Shown here in pieces: positions 1-11,044 of a stretch of DNA of 64,000 nt (the first letter of the stretch is position 1; each line of letters begins with the position of its first letter). This DNA is from Cercospora beticola. Lineage: Eukaryota; Ascomycota; Dothideomycetes; Mycosphaerellales; Mycosphaerellaceae. The stretch lies in NCBI RefSeq assembly GCF_033473495.1, contig NC_088940.1, forward strand, positions 930,001 through 994,000, read 5' to 3'. The notes below the pieces were generated by a model. That model saw only the letters and a program-made list of their open reading frames with translations, had not been told where the DNA came from and did not search any database. Made by a program: the position numbers and the translations under genes.

Positions 1-368
1 TTGTGACACACATATAAGTCGCGTCCGGTATAAGCCAAGAGCTGCCGGTAGATTGCTGCGAACCTTTTCAGCAGGCGCCGAGTCGTGTCCGTGGTGTCGT
101 GTAGCAGCATTCTTGATGAGTGCATCGTCATGTGGTCGCACCGGACGAGCTTGTCACATATACGTCTTCCGTGGTTGCGCGTCAGTTCATCCTGGCGCGA
201 GTCTGATTGATGAAAGAGGAAAGTGTGAAGTGTCGAGGACAACAACCACCAACCAGCGGATGCGCCTGCCAAGCCTCGGAGCGTGCCGTCCGCAGCTTCC
301 CATCTGGAGTGAGCATCATCACCAGCTCCATCCATGCTGTCGGGTTTCATTAATGTCGACATTCGCGG
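1..368. other. Upstream region of the first gene, nothing firm
   Basis: This is presumably the promoter and 5' leader of the DUF1992 gene that starts at 369. An open frame runs through positions 53-529, but it has no recognisable domain, has a Cys/Ser/Arg-rich random composition and overlaps the real gene in another frame. I see no RNA gene or repeat here. Confidence 0.4.
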
Positions 369-2083
369 ATGCCACGAAGCTGTATGATCAATCGCGCATC
401 TTGGCCCGTTCGCGCTCGTTACTTGCGAGTGCGCGTGCGTGCACCAGCATGGCACTTGCGACACAGCTCCAATGCACGTTCGCCACCCGCGCCTCAAGGT
501 GGCGAACATGCCTCCAGCAGAAATACTGAGCATGGAGAAGAGAGCAAAGGTGCGATGACCCGGAAGCTGGAGCAACTTAGCGAAGAGTCCTTGACGACAG
601 GCGGACGAAGTGCTCGAAAGTCTGTCGAGGAAATGGGCGGAGCTTCGAGCTTCAGTGAGGATTTGCGTCAGCAGCTCGAAGGCAAGATTGCTGCTGCTGA
701 CTTCCGCAACGATTACGCTGGCGCCATATCGCAAGCAAATTTGCCAGCAAGCGCTCCTAAGCATGTACGTGAGAGCGCGGCTGCTGAGCCATGGACCGGG
801 ACGGAGAGCATTGCAGATGCCAGCCTACGGATGCTCAATGATAGCACTCGGTCTATGCCACGCGGTGGTGGCCCTCCACGACAAGTTGATACGGGCCGAT
901 CGAAGACCAAGTACAGTGATGGCGTACGTATTGCGAACGCTCGAGAAAAGGCGAACAAATATTCGAAAGACGACATGAACGGAATGACCGATGAGGAGCG
1001 CGAGAAGTTCCGTCAAGAAGTTCAGGCCCGCTTTTTACCCGGCGCTCGTCAGGTCGCCGCTTCAGTCCAGGGCATAGTCTCATTGGCAAACCAGAGAATT
1101 GAAGACGCGATCGCTCGAGGTCAATTCAAGAATATTCCTCGTGGTCAGAAGATAGAACGCGACCATAACGCTAGCTCACCGTTCATTGACACCACCACGT
1201 ATTTGATGAACAAGATGATCAAGAAGCAAGACATCGTGCCTCCCTGGATTGAGAAACAGCAGGAAGTCATAGCGACAGCCAATACATTTCGAAAGCGTCT
1301 GCGCTCAGACTGGCGGCGACATGTGTGCCGAGTTATTACTAGCCGTGGCGGTAGTCTTGAATCACATGTGAAGCTGGCTGAAGAATACGCATTCGCCGAA
1401 AGTCTCGAGAATCCATCGAAAGAGCAGATTGAAAAGATGAACGCCATCGACAGCCAGGGTCACCTGTCCCAAATCACCATCGCTGGAGAGCTCAAACCAG
1501 GAAATTCGGACGATGCGACGCAAATGGATGAAGAAATCAAATTGCTCGAGCAGACATTCAACGACGATGGCACTTTGAAGTCAACCGAGGAACAGGTCAA
1601 AATTCGTACACAGCACACTATGCTGTCCCAAGCGCCACCACCAGATGCACCGCGAAGACCTACTGGTAAGCCTCCCGATAACATGTGTGCGTTTGAAAAA
1701 CTAATCACCTTCCAGTTGCGCCCTTTCGAGACCCTCAATGGGAGAAGACCGAGTTGTCCTACCACAAGTTGGCAATCAAGCAGCTCAACGAGCTGACTCG
1801 ATCCTACAACCTCATGGCACCCAATCTCGCGAAAAAGCCCTATTTCTCACTGGAGCGAGAACTGCGTAACTGTTTCGCCGATGTAGCGCCTCAGGTCGCT
1901 GCCGCAATTCATGCCAGGGCGACAGCGCCTAAAGTCAAGGGCATAGAAGTGATCGGTCACAGACCTGGCTCAGTGCTCGACAAATTTGCAATGGACGGTG
2001 CTGGCCACGTGTACGATGAGCGGAAACCTCAATACGGTTTCAAAGAATTCTGGAGAGACCTCTTCGCACCCAACAAAAGCTAA
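369..2083 (+). CDS. DUF1992 / DNAJC28-like mitochondrial protein
   Basis: Two exons, 369-1665 and 1716-2083, give 554 residues. The 50-base intron has donor GTAAGC, a CTAAT branch near 1701 and acceptor CCAG; splicing restores the frame through the codon bridging to APFRDPQWEKTELSYHKLAI. Residues about 238-300 carry the DUF1992 signature: NQRIEDAIARGQF, a PRG loop and PPWIEKQQEV. This is the conserved C-terminal domain of DnaJ homolog subfamily C member 28. No J domain is seen, as is usual for fungal members. The first ~45 residues are Arg-rich with no acidic residues, which looks like a mitochondrial targeting sequence. The molecular role of the family is poorly defined; human DNAJC28 is mostly linked to Golgi or mitochondrial function. 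The start at 369 is the first in-frame ATG before the conserved part; an upstream exon cannot be excluded. Confidence 0.85.
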
Positions 2084-3458
2084 CCCAGATCCGGCTTTTT
2101 CCAACGAGAGAATTTTGAGTCCTTACTGTGTATCATTGAGAATAACGATAAAGGATAAAAAGCTCAACCAGCAAGATTTGTGCGCGCAGTTTTGTTGCAG
2201 AGGAAACATCCAAGTTTTTTCGGCGTCCCAGTCCCATCATACTGGTTCCCAGTCTCGACCTGGTTCAGTTCTCATCCAAGTGCAAGCGTTCCTGAGCACT
2301 GTCCCCGGAACACGTGCGACGGATTTCCCTGTTCAACCAGATCTCATGCTGGTGCGACGGGACATTTTTCCTTGCTGATCAATCCGACAATGTTGCCGCT
2401 GGCTTCATCACGTCTCGGCACATCAATAATGCCTGAACACTGTCAGCGCGCAAGCCGCGGTTCCGTCCGGGCTTCGCGACTCTCATTTGTACGTCGACCA
2501 TTGATTGACATCAATGCGTATCCCCGTCCGGTGCCTTTCTCGCAACGATTTGTCACAGCAATGGTCCACGGCCATACGATAACAGGAGGTAAAGTTGCAG
2601 TAGATCGGTCCTGCAAGATGAAAGTCAATCACGACACACCTGTAGTGTAGCAACACCCGGATCCGGCAAACGCGTTCTATACCCTATATGCAAGCTTTTA
2701 GACTTTCCGGCAGAGACAGACTGGTGCGGGCGGGCGTGGTTGATGATCTTCGTGGTGGAACTAAGGAAAATGCGAACCAGTTGGCTGCAAGCCTGCAGCT
2801 GTCGGTCGGACGCTAATTCTCAAGCCTTCTGCCAATTATGCCCACGATTGGTACCCGACGTGTTCGAGCTAAGCAGCCAGGCACGAAAACTTACACGTGA
2901 AAAGATGGTTCTGGAGTCGGATCTTGGATAGAGAGTAGAAATGATTAACTGATTAAAGTTTACTTAGTTTTGTTGGCGAAGACCGGCTTTTTTCGGAGAA
3001 TGTCTCCAATCTTATCGTCATCTACAACGTCCCCAGGACGTGCAATACTTTGTCTCCTCTACAACATCGGTGTCGCAATTCCCCTGCTGCGTCCGAAGCT
3101 CACACTGCAGCGGTGGTGCTCCGACGCTATCTGTGCTTGTCCGCAAACCAGCAAGATCTTGTACTCCTGGGACTTGGAAAGCTTGTCCTGCAAGGAATCG
3201 GTCCGGCTGGAAGAGAAGTGGAAGCAGACCGACCGAGCCAGAAAGGGAGATCGAAGCGGAGTGGCTTAGTCACAAGGAGAAAATCGAAGCGGAGCCAGCT
3301 CGCTTGATTTGGTGATGGCCAGAAGTCTGTCCGTCGCCCCTGTGCCCGCTGTGCGTGTGAACGACCCCAAGTCCCCCACTCATCGTTGCTGAGAGATCTT
3401 CGGGGCGCTTGATGTGTGCGTGACAGAAAATGGTATCGTCAGCGGCGAGTAAGTGTCG
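2084..3458. other. Gene-free stretch between convergent genes
   Basis: This 1.4 kb lies between the 3' end of the DUF1992 gene and the 3' end of the minus-strand orphan gene. Short open frames occur on both strands, three of them overlapping at 2970-3315, but none shows a domain, a consistent splice pattern or a plausible start. I see no tRNA-like B box or transposon feature. Confidence 0.4.
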
Positions 3459-4146
3459 TCATCGGAAGCACCACTGGTTGCGAACGGGATCCCAATAATA
3501 ACTCTGTCGGTGGGCGGCTGACGCTGACGCTGCTAAATCGCTGTTAGTCGTGACGAAGCATGTACATGCGGTGGGAGCGAACATACGATGTTGTGAGGAA
3601 GAGCCGCCTCGATGACCCGACGTCACAGCGGCTATACTAGGATTCGGTTGTGGAGGACGTTCCGGGCTGGGGGAGATGTGCCGTCTATTTCGATTGCGAC
3701 TGTCCCGATATCGAAAGACATGCCACAACATCCAACGTATTACCCAATTTTCCTCTTCAACTCGATCGGTGTCGCGGCCGAGATCGTAGACTACTCGGGT
3801 TTCCGGGCGAGCTAGACGATATATTCGTAAGATTTCGCGGTGCGTGACGGTTTCGCTGATTTGGGCATTGCTATATGGTGGTTCCACGTTTGTGTTGCCT
3901 CTGAGGGAAGGAACGAGGACGTCCTGGGATTCGGTCATGCGTCGGCGGCCTTCGACGGCTTCTTCCTGGAGGTGAGGTCAGTAGTTGCTCAAGGTGTGAT
4001 ATATTGGCAAATGTAAGCAGCACACGACATACCTTCATCATTGCATATACTCGTCGGTGGAATTCATTTCGTTCGTCGAGGCCGAGACGCTCAAAAAATC
4101 GGGCTTTGGATTCGCTTTGGGCCAGAGCCGGTCGTGGAGGGGCCAT
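3459..4146 (-). CDS. Three-exon orphan protein of 188 residues
   Basis: The family is not recognised. Exons on the minus strand are 4146-4033, 3965-3587 and 3532-3459. Intron 1 (3966-4032, 67 bases) has donor GTATGT, branch TACTGAC and acceptor CCAG. Intron 2 (3533-3586, 54 bases) has donor GTATGT, branch ACTAAC and acceptor TTAG. Both are textbook fungal introns, and they are the main evidence that this is a real gene. The protein starts MAPPRPALAQSESKARFF, is rich in Arg and charged residues in its middle (a basic run after RYRDSRN), and ends SYYWDPVRNQWCFR. No signal peptide or membrane segment is visible. Intron 2 is a multiple of three and contains no in-frame stop, so retention would insert 18 residues. 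It may be lineage-restricted. An alternative acceptor 3 bases on is possible. Confidence 0.6.
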
Positions 4147-7100
4147 GGAGACAGACGTGGGAGGAAGGTGAGGTGTATGGCTCTCGACAACGGCGCACTA
4201 TGGTTCGTCACCAGGCTCAAAGGGATCGGAGCTAAGCATCAGAGGGAATGGGAGGGCATTTTGTGTTATATGACAGGCGGCATCGCGTTGCAGCCCAATC
4301 GTTCTGCTATTCCAGTAAATTGCGGAACTCTGTGACGGGGGACGCACTTAACTTTGGAAGCTATAATACTCCCTAGCAGTCCACCCCAGCATTGTGGGCG
4401 GTAGGTGCAGGAGTCAGGCAGTTTGTCGCCTAGCGTAGGCCTGCAGGGCCGTTGCCGCAGACATGCTCCTGCTAGGAGGTCGGGCTGACGCATGGCTGCG
4501 ACTGAGTGCATCGACTGCTGCAACGGAAAGTCAACTGCACGCCGCTGTCCGCGCGCTGGTTGCAGCCAGCAGACGGGCATGGAGCTGGCTGAAAAGGACC
4601 AATGCAACAACCGCGTCGCCGAGCCGAGCCTTGCCTTTCTTTCTCATCAGTCCTCCCCTTCCCTACCCATTGACGCTGCGCTGCGCTACTGCAGCTCGGT
4701 GGTCGGAGGGCAGCGTCGGGCAGGGGAAGCTGGGTGTGCTGCGTGTGCGTGGCCGTGATGCTGAAGGCCTCTGTGATGCGCGTGTGGAGTGGAGCCCGCC
4801 CTCCATCCGCACGTCGCACCGTTGCACCACGACGCCGCCGCCGCCGCCGCCGCTTCTTCACGCCCGCGCGACGAATAATGGAAGGCGCCAGCAGCCAGCG
4901 AATAACGGGTTGCGAGACTTCTCGCCGCCCTCCACCACGTCTCGGGATTGGATCAGTGGCCCTTGCAGAAGGCAAAAATCCCATCAGAGCTCATGCTAGT
5001 TTGCGGCTGCATATCTGCGCTCGGTAAGTTTACTGCGATCCCACATGCACCACTGTACCTCTGGGCGCGCCAGGTGCTACTCGAGCTCCCACAACGAGCG
5101 CGCGACGGCGACGACACCGCCCGCGTCTGCCAATATGGCGAGATCCGTCGTGGGCGCCGCGGCGACTCAGCGCGCGTGGTTGATTATTCGCCTGCGACTT
5201 GGGCCTCCTCGCGTACAGTAGCTTTTCCACCTGACTTGCATGCGCGAACCGACACTCGGCTGCTGGAGCCGTGACGAGCGAAGATCAGCTGGAGATTCAA
5301 CCATGTTTCAGGAACTGACTCTCCGCGCGTCGCCGCACCGCGACATGACATATGCCACCCCGTGCGAGCTGCCCAGACGCGCCCAACTGCTCCGTATGTA
5401 TCATCGTCCGCCCGCTCGGCCCTCCTCGAAGCTCTGTTGCCGACAAACCTCGAACTGTTGAAGCACCGGGATCTCGTCCAGCATTGTCGTCGCCGCCTTC
5501 GCAGCTGACCGCCCGTTTCCCATGCCTCTGGTCCGGGAGTCGCGCAGAGTGTGCGTCCGCAGGCTGCAGCCGTAGCTCGCCGGGAGCTGGTCGTCCCAAA
5601 CGCCATTGCCGGGATGCAACTCTAAATTGTGGGCCGCCTGCTCTGTCACGACGCCGCCGCTGTGGCTGATCCATCCACATCCACAAGACACATCCATGCC
5701 CTGCTCACCACCAGCCAAACAAGCACCCGCACAGCTGCAGCAATCCATTGAAGTTCCCATGGTCGCACCTCCACGTCCCACGCACGTGGAAGCCGGTGCA
5801 CCTACGCCGTCGCACACGTCGTGCCGTCCACGCCGCGGTGCCACAGCAGACGAGCGACGCACGAGAACGGTTGGGTTGCGCCAGATGCGCAACAAGAAAA
5901 CCACGTCTCCGGAGAGCGCTGCAAGAGAAGTCATGTCTGGATACGGACAGGGTATCAGCATTGCGGAAGCTAACTCACCGCAACTACTGACGCCTGGTGG
6001 CACCGCACCGCGACAGTGTAGTCCTCGCAACGCGATTTCCTGATAGGACATGGGCGCATTCGTGTAGGCACTCCGCGACTCATGGCCGCGCTGAGCTTGG
6101 AAGCTGCGGCAAGCATGCAATGACGTGCGGCAAGTCAAAGCAAACCCCGTCAAGAACAAGGTCTGGGCCAGCACACTCTCACATTCAAAACTGCAGAGCT
6201 GGACTCCAAATTTCGCGGATGCGTTCACACCTCCCTTGTCGCCGACTGCTGTTCCTGCAAGGTCTGCGAGCGTACTCTTGTACAACATGGTCTGCCCGAG
6301 TCACACGATGAGCAAGTACCAGGTCACATCTGGACGATATCAGCATGTCGCATGCGACTCCCTCGACTCCACTGCCGAACACAGTCGTGAGCACCCGGAT
6401 GGGCGTGCAGGCCTGCACTTTTTCCAGCCGAACGGTTGAACGCCCAACAGAATCCACTCTGCCACAACGAATGCCCCTCGCATGTTTGCAATTGCAACAG
6501 CGAGTCGCACATCGCCATCTACGTTGCATTCATTGGTGTCGGTGTTGTGTCGCTACCGTTCCGTTCAGTCGGATTACTGTACACCGAAAGGACGCGAGCT
6601 ATACCGATTGGGCATAATCCTGGCGAATCGTATTGCTGGTGCCGTGCGCATTTGGATAACATACTGGTCCGTGGGATTTTGAGTAACTTGCGCGTGCAAT
6701 TTGGCAATTCGATCTCATTGAAGTGGAGTTCATATGAGGAATTTGTCATTCACGGTGATTTGTTCGCAGGCTGGACGTGCTCTTCCGCCTGACATTCATG
6801 TCGTTGGATGAAATGCTACTGAGGCTACCTGAGCAGACAAGGGTGACTGCAAGACGGCAATGGCGAGCTGTTGTGCGAGAAGTGGGATGATTTCCGGAGC
6901 GGACAGCCGCTTCATGGCCGTACTTACCCTCTGCACGCCAGCAGAACTCTAGTTGCCCCAAGGACCGAGACTGTATACCGGATTCGTGTACGAGATGCGT
7001 TCCAGTTTCGTCGATAGTACCACGACGTACTACAACCCTGCCTCACGACTTGTTCCTATCCTGGTCAATTCAATTTGGCTATACGATATCGGTCGGTTCA

Positions 7101-7710
7101 ACTCTCAGCGGAGCCGGAAGTATTCACTCGAGGTGTACTTTGCAAGCGCCATAACCAGAATTGACTTCCTGACTTGCATCATGGGCGAAGCTACTCTGGC
7201 CTGCAGGGACCTGTGTCTCGGTGTACTGCTCCGAGGCTCACTTCCTCAAAAGTTTTTCTGACTGCCGGTTCAACCGCTTGACTTCATCTGCGCCTTCGGA
7301 CCGAAGGGCTTCATGCCCATCGTATGAGAGCAGTAAAATCACTGTCCAGTTGATCTGGCCTACTCACCGGCTGCTTGATGTGACGCCTATGCCCGTTTGA
7401 CCTGTCATCAAATGTCGAAGTGTTGACAGCGCATTTTTGCATGTTGCCGAAATTGTGCGTTGGGGGAAGGTACGGACACCGCGACACTTGCCTTGGAACG
7501 GCATCACATCTCTCGCAGCCACGTGAGGCGGGCGCTTTGAGCGAGGAAGGCAATACCGCTTTGCAAACAACGAAACACAGTAGGTGGGATTTGAGGCGAG
7601 ACTTCCTCCACGTTATCCACGAGGTTGGTTTCCGGCATTGCATTCCATTCGCTTATACCCGGCCCATCCATGAACTACAGTTGCATGCCTACGCCTGTAT
7701 CTGCGTGATA
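4147..7710. other. Long gene-free block, GC-rich with a trinucleotide repeat
   Basis: This is the longest stretch without a supportable gene. Open frames of 100-295 codons exist on both strands (for example 5401-6288 minus and 4463-4999 plus), but they overlap one another, are rich in Cys/Arg/Ala/Pro and show no domain. A GCC-type run lies at about 4831-4853. A splice-donor-like GGTAAGT occurs near 5024. The block separates divergent transcription units (3459-4146 minus and 7711-9106 plus), so it could be a large shared regulatory region, hold an unannotated non-coding transcript, or carry a decayed gene. The sequence alone does not decide. Confidence 0.4.
4831..4853. repeat. (GCC)n microsatellite
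   Basis: About seven uninterrupted trinucleotide units follow a CACCAC/GACGCC lead-in within the GC-rich gene-free block. It is a simple-sequence tract with no coding context I trust. Confidence 0.8.
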
Positions 7711-9106
7711 ATGGATTCAACAGGGCAGACAGAGTTACTCTTGACATCTGCACCACAACCTACCGCGGTAACTTTGTCGCGCACCCCAGAACTCTTGCAA
7801 ACTTGTTACCGGAACTTGGCTCATTGGCCAAGCTTCATTCATGACCTAGGCTGACTTGATATGGTTGTAGCAGGGTCGATACAAAACGAACATCGCGACT
7901 CGAGCTACATTGGGCTCATCGGACCCAACACCTAGCGATCATAGCTCTGTTTTTGACGCTGAAACTATTCAAAGTGGCGAACAGACTTCAAATGAGTATT
8001 CGCTCACAGACCGCAGTGCAGGCACCAGGCTCTGCACCATCACCGAACGCAACAGCATTCGGACACTGAAAACACTGCCGTCCGTTCGAACATTTCAAGG
8101 ACGAATCGCAACCGTGGATCGGGAACAGATCCTCCAGGACCTCGCTGAGACTGGGAATGTGCCACGTAGGCGGTGCTTTTCTGTCGACGATATTGTGAAG
8201 AGGGTTGTTGGGAGTTCTGTGGATCTGCCTGAAGTGCCCGAGAAGGCACGGCCACCGCAAGAACCTCCTTACCGCAGGCGAACACCCCCAGGCGTGCCCA
8301 GATGGCCAGGCGAGATCGATTATGCCTCTGATACGCATGAGCGGCGGCATTGGAGTGCCTACCTTACGAGTCTTCGATGGCTGCTGCCGGATGCCGCTCG
8401 ACCAAGGTCTCTCGGAAGACGATATTGGAGGCCGCCAGTAAGCGGGCATTCGACGCATCGCTTTGCTCAATTGTCCTCGCATCCCTTCGTGGCTGCTCCA
8501 GATATGAATGCATTGAGTCCCGCGGGGCGAGCACTGACATCCGTCGGGGAGTACAATATTCCAGTCACGCCGGGCAGAGTTGCGGCCAAGGCAGCCCAGC
8601 GTTCGGCCGCGTTGCCCACCAATGTCAGATCTAATGCTCGAGCACATCAGTCAACCAGGCTCACCATGTCGTTGTACCCGAGAAATCACATCGAGCAGCC
8701 AACGCGACGTGAGATCTTGAATATTTGCAAGCGCAAATTCGCACGAGTCCAAGTGACGCGAGGCATCCTTTCACCTCGACCGGTCAGCCATCATGCTCAG
8801 ACTGCCTTCTCACTCGATGGATCCGAACCATACTTTCAACCCCGCCTTGTGCCGTTGCGCCCCAGGAACAACCAAAGTGACACGGCTACAGGATCACCGT
8901 TGACAAGAACCAACGCAATAGCACGAACAAGGTCACTTCCTCAACTACGAGAACCTCGCCCAATGCCGACCCTTCATCGGACACCAGCAGACAGCACAGC
9001 GGCCGCACATGAAGTAGCTTCAAACCATCCCAGGCCCGTTCTGGCACATGCACACACCACTCCTGCCCAAATGCCACTCAGTGCCGATCCCGGCTGTCGC
9101 GCCTAG
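7711..9106 (+). CDS. Unknown protein with a Pro/Arg-rich body, two exons
   Basis: Exon 1 is 7711-7767 (19 codons, starting MDSTGQTELL). A 103-base intron follows (donor GTAACT, branch CTGAC, acceptor TTGTAG), then exon 2 at 7871-9106, giving 430 residues. The start was chosen because the frame of exon 2 is closed by a stop lying exactly at the acceptor (7868-7870), and the only upstream ATG that splices in phase is at 7711. The protein has a Ser/Thr-rich acidic N-terminus, a segment near residue 130 with RTPPGVPRWPGE followed by an aromatic-rich stretch (RHWSAYLTSLRWL), and a basic Pro/Arg-rich C-terminus. No catalytic motif, signal peptide or membrane helix is visible. The PPGxPRWPGE type of motif resembles low-complexity hypothetical proteins of Dothideomycetes, but I assign no function. 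Confidence 0.65.
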
Positions 9107-9582
9107 TTGGTGCATCAACGGAATCTGCGTGGCACGTGGCATCACCGCATAAGCAGGACCAAGTGCTGGAAATGCGCGGTAAAGTCGAAATTCAGCGACG
9201 CCCGATCAGACTAGAAGGTTGAATGGGCAAGACTCAAAGAAGCGCTGCAGTACACGTGCCTTTGTCGCTACAAAGGATACGACGACGAAGAAGATCCAGG
9301 CGGACAGCGTCCGAGCCAGGTTCAAGGTAAAAGGGCCAGGAGGAGGGAGCGCAGAAGGGTCTCTGCTGCTGCGAGGTCCAATTTGGCAGCGATGCGCCGT
9401 GAATGAGTCTCGGAGAGAAGCCCGGAATCGATGAAAAGATTAGTGATAGCTTGATGATGTTGTTGGGTGCGTTTGGATTGTCATCACATCCTTCTCTGAT
9501 CTTTTTCTTGACCTGCATACAGCCTACAGAAAAATTCAATGCTAGCATATGCGGAATTCTGTTGAGGATTCCCTCCTTGTTT

Positions 9583-9834
9583 CTACCGTTGGCCCATACT
9601 CCTTCTCACATTGACAACAACCCTCAATATCCCATGATCCCAAAACCGAGCCTCCTCGGCTCCCTTTCCCTCATTCATCAAGGATAAAGCCGCATCGACG
9701 ATGTACTGCATGTAATTCCTGCATGCCTTCAAAGTAGCCTGATCCCAGTACTCTGGCCCGAGTCCCCTCTTCCGACCATGGAGGATCAACAAGCAGCAAT
9801 TGCATTGCGTGCTGTCCACGCTCGGTCGGCTCAT
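9583..9834 (-). CDS. Doubtful small open frame, 83 codons
   Basis: The frame starts with ATG at 9834. Its middle has a coding-like composition (GPEYWDQATLKACRNYMQYI, then LMNEGKGAEEARFWDHG), with helix-forming periodicity and few rare residues. It has no recognised domain and no intron that I can support, and it is short. It could be an exon of an unresolved gene, a remnant, or chance. Confidence 0.2.
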   Translation of the reverse strand: MSRPSVDSTQCNCCLLILHGRKRGLGPEYWDQATLKACRNYMQYIVDAALSLMNEGKGAEEARFWDHGILRVVVNVRRSMGQR

Positions 9835-10239
9835 TTTACCCCAGAGAGAGAATCAGTGCCGCAGTTGGCAGGAGGGACATAAACCCTTCTCAAAAAGTGC
9901 CTCATCTGAAAAGATGCGATTACCGCTTTTGGCGAATCGCGCGCTTCCGCGAATGCAACTTGCACTGCAGTTTTCCGTTCCGCAGGGTTGTTGGAATGAT
10001 GGTTGGAATCTGTCAGTGTTTCAGCAGGCGAAGCGCGCCAAGTTCAGATTGAATGTTGATCGTGATGACAGGCAGGTTTACGAAATGAGAGGCGACGTAC
10101 CTATGCAGGTACACGTAAATGGAGCTGGCTGGGGACGTCAATGACCACGATGCTTCATGCCCGTTGAGCCGCAAAAGGGCAACACACAGGTCGAGTGTGC
10201 TTCGGATTTGCCTCGTATGCTGCTGGCACGTCAAGCCCT

Positions 10240-10860
10240 GCTTCCTCGCAATCGATTCTCTGATTAAAACACCATAAATAGTACCATATGCCGTCGGCTT
10301 TTGCTCTTAACTGATTTTCTGGTTATCCTGCTTTTTCTGTTTCCTAGAATCAGCAGGGTATAAAGCTGATTATGGAGCTTGTCTGCGTATTAGCGTCTCA
10401 ACTCCTCTGGGTTTCCTAAAGCAGTATTCCTGCCTGCAGATAGGCGAGTTTTAGCGAATAATCAGAAAACCAGCCTCTGCGCTGATTTTCTGCTTATTTC
10501 GACTGTGTTTTTAAGAACCTCGATGCCTAAGCGTCGAGAGGGGATAGGAAAACAGCCTATCGCTATCTATACAGCTGCCTCTATACCCTAGGTACGCTAT
10601 CTCGGCAGGACAGAGGTATCGTAAAACTGCCTCTCGAGAGACAGAGAGGAAGAGGCAAAAACCAAAAGCGGCGGCAGGCTGCGTATTTGTGTTCTTCGAA
10701 GGCGCTAAGTACTGCAGTCCACTTATTCTCAAACTGATTTTTACCAGGGCAATATGCACGTCTCGACTCCACTAATCGATTGCGAGGAAGCAGGGCCTCA
10801 AAGAGAGAGCACCTGTCAGTCTCACTGGGATAGCACCAGCTCCTGAGCATCCATTACACG
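10240..10860. repeat. AT-rich tract, possible decayed mobile element
   Basis: Copies of a CTGATTTTCTGxTTAT motif lie at 10311-10326 (plus), 10457-10474 (minus orientation) and 10481-10499 (plus). A frame beginning ATGCCTAAGCG near 10524 reads as a basic protein broken by stops and frameshifts. It has weak resemblance to the N-terminal helix-turn-helix part of pogo-type transposases (Arg-rich start, later an Arg/Lys run). No target-site duplication or complete terminal repeat was identified. The relic interpretation is inference. Confidence 0.3.
10455..10501. repeat. Imperfect palindrome, about 20 bp arms
   Basis: The left arm 10455-10474 and right arm 10481-10501 are near reverse complements, with about three differences and a 6-base spacer. 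They could fold as a hairpin in DNA or RNA. The motif in the arms also recurs at 10311. It may be the nested terminal repeat of a miniature element. Confidence 0.55.
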
Positions 10861-11044
10861 GGAGCCAGAAAAGTTGCCAGGAACGGTGAGAAACTGCACC
10901 ACAGCTGATCATCCAATTGGGTACATCGTCCCTTTTCATATGCTATGCGACCTATCAATTCGGTGAAGCCGCGCAGACACCACCCTGAGCAAATCATGTG
11001 TTGGTCAGCAGAGGCAGTCTTATCCCCAGATCCAATGCCGTCTG

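Larger units (their letters stand above)
9107..11044. other. Gene-poor region with AT-rich tract
   Basis: Apart from a doubtful 83-codon frame at 9583-9834, nothing here is firmly coding. From about 10240 to 10860 the base composition becomes more AT-rich than the flanks and contains short inverted and direct copies of a CTGATTTTCTG motif. Beyond 10860 lies the 3' flank of the nucleoporin gene. Confidence 0.4.

Noticed and set aside
4463..4999. 178-codon plus-strand frame over the (GCC)n tract
   Set aside because: It is kept open by GC-rich simple sequence (poly-Pro from the repeat) and has an equal-length open frame on the opposite strand.
5401..6288. 295-codon minus-strand frame in the gene-free block
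   Set aside because: Cys/Arg/Gly-rich random composition, overlaps several other open frames, no domain, no supporting introns.
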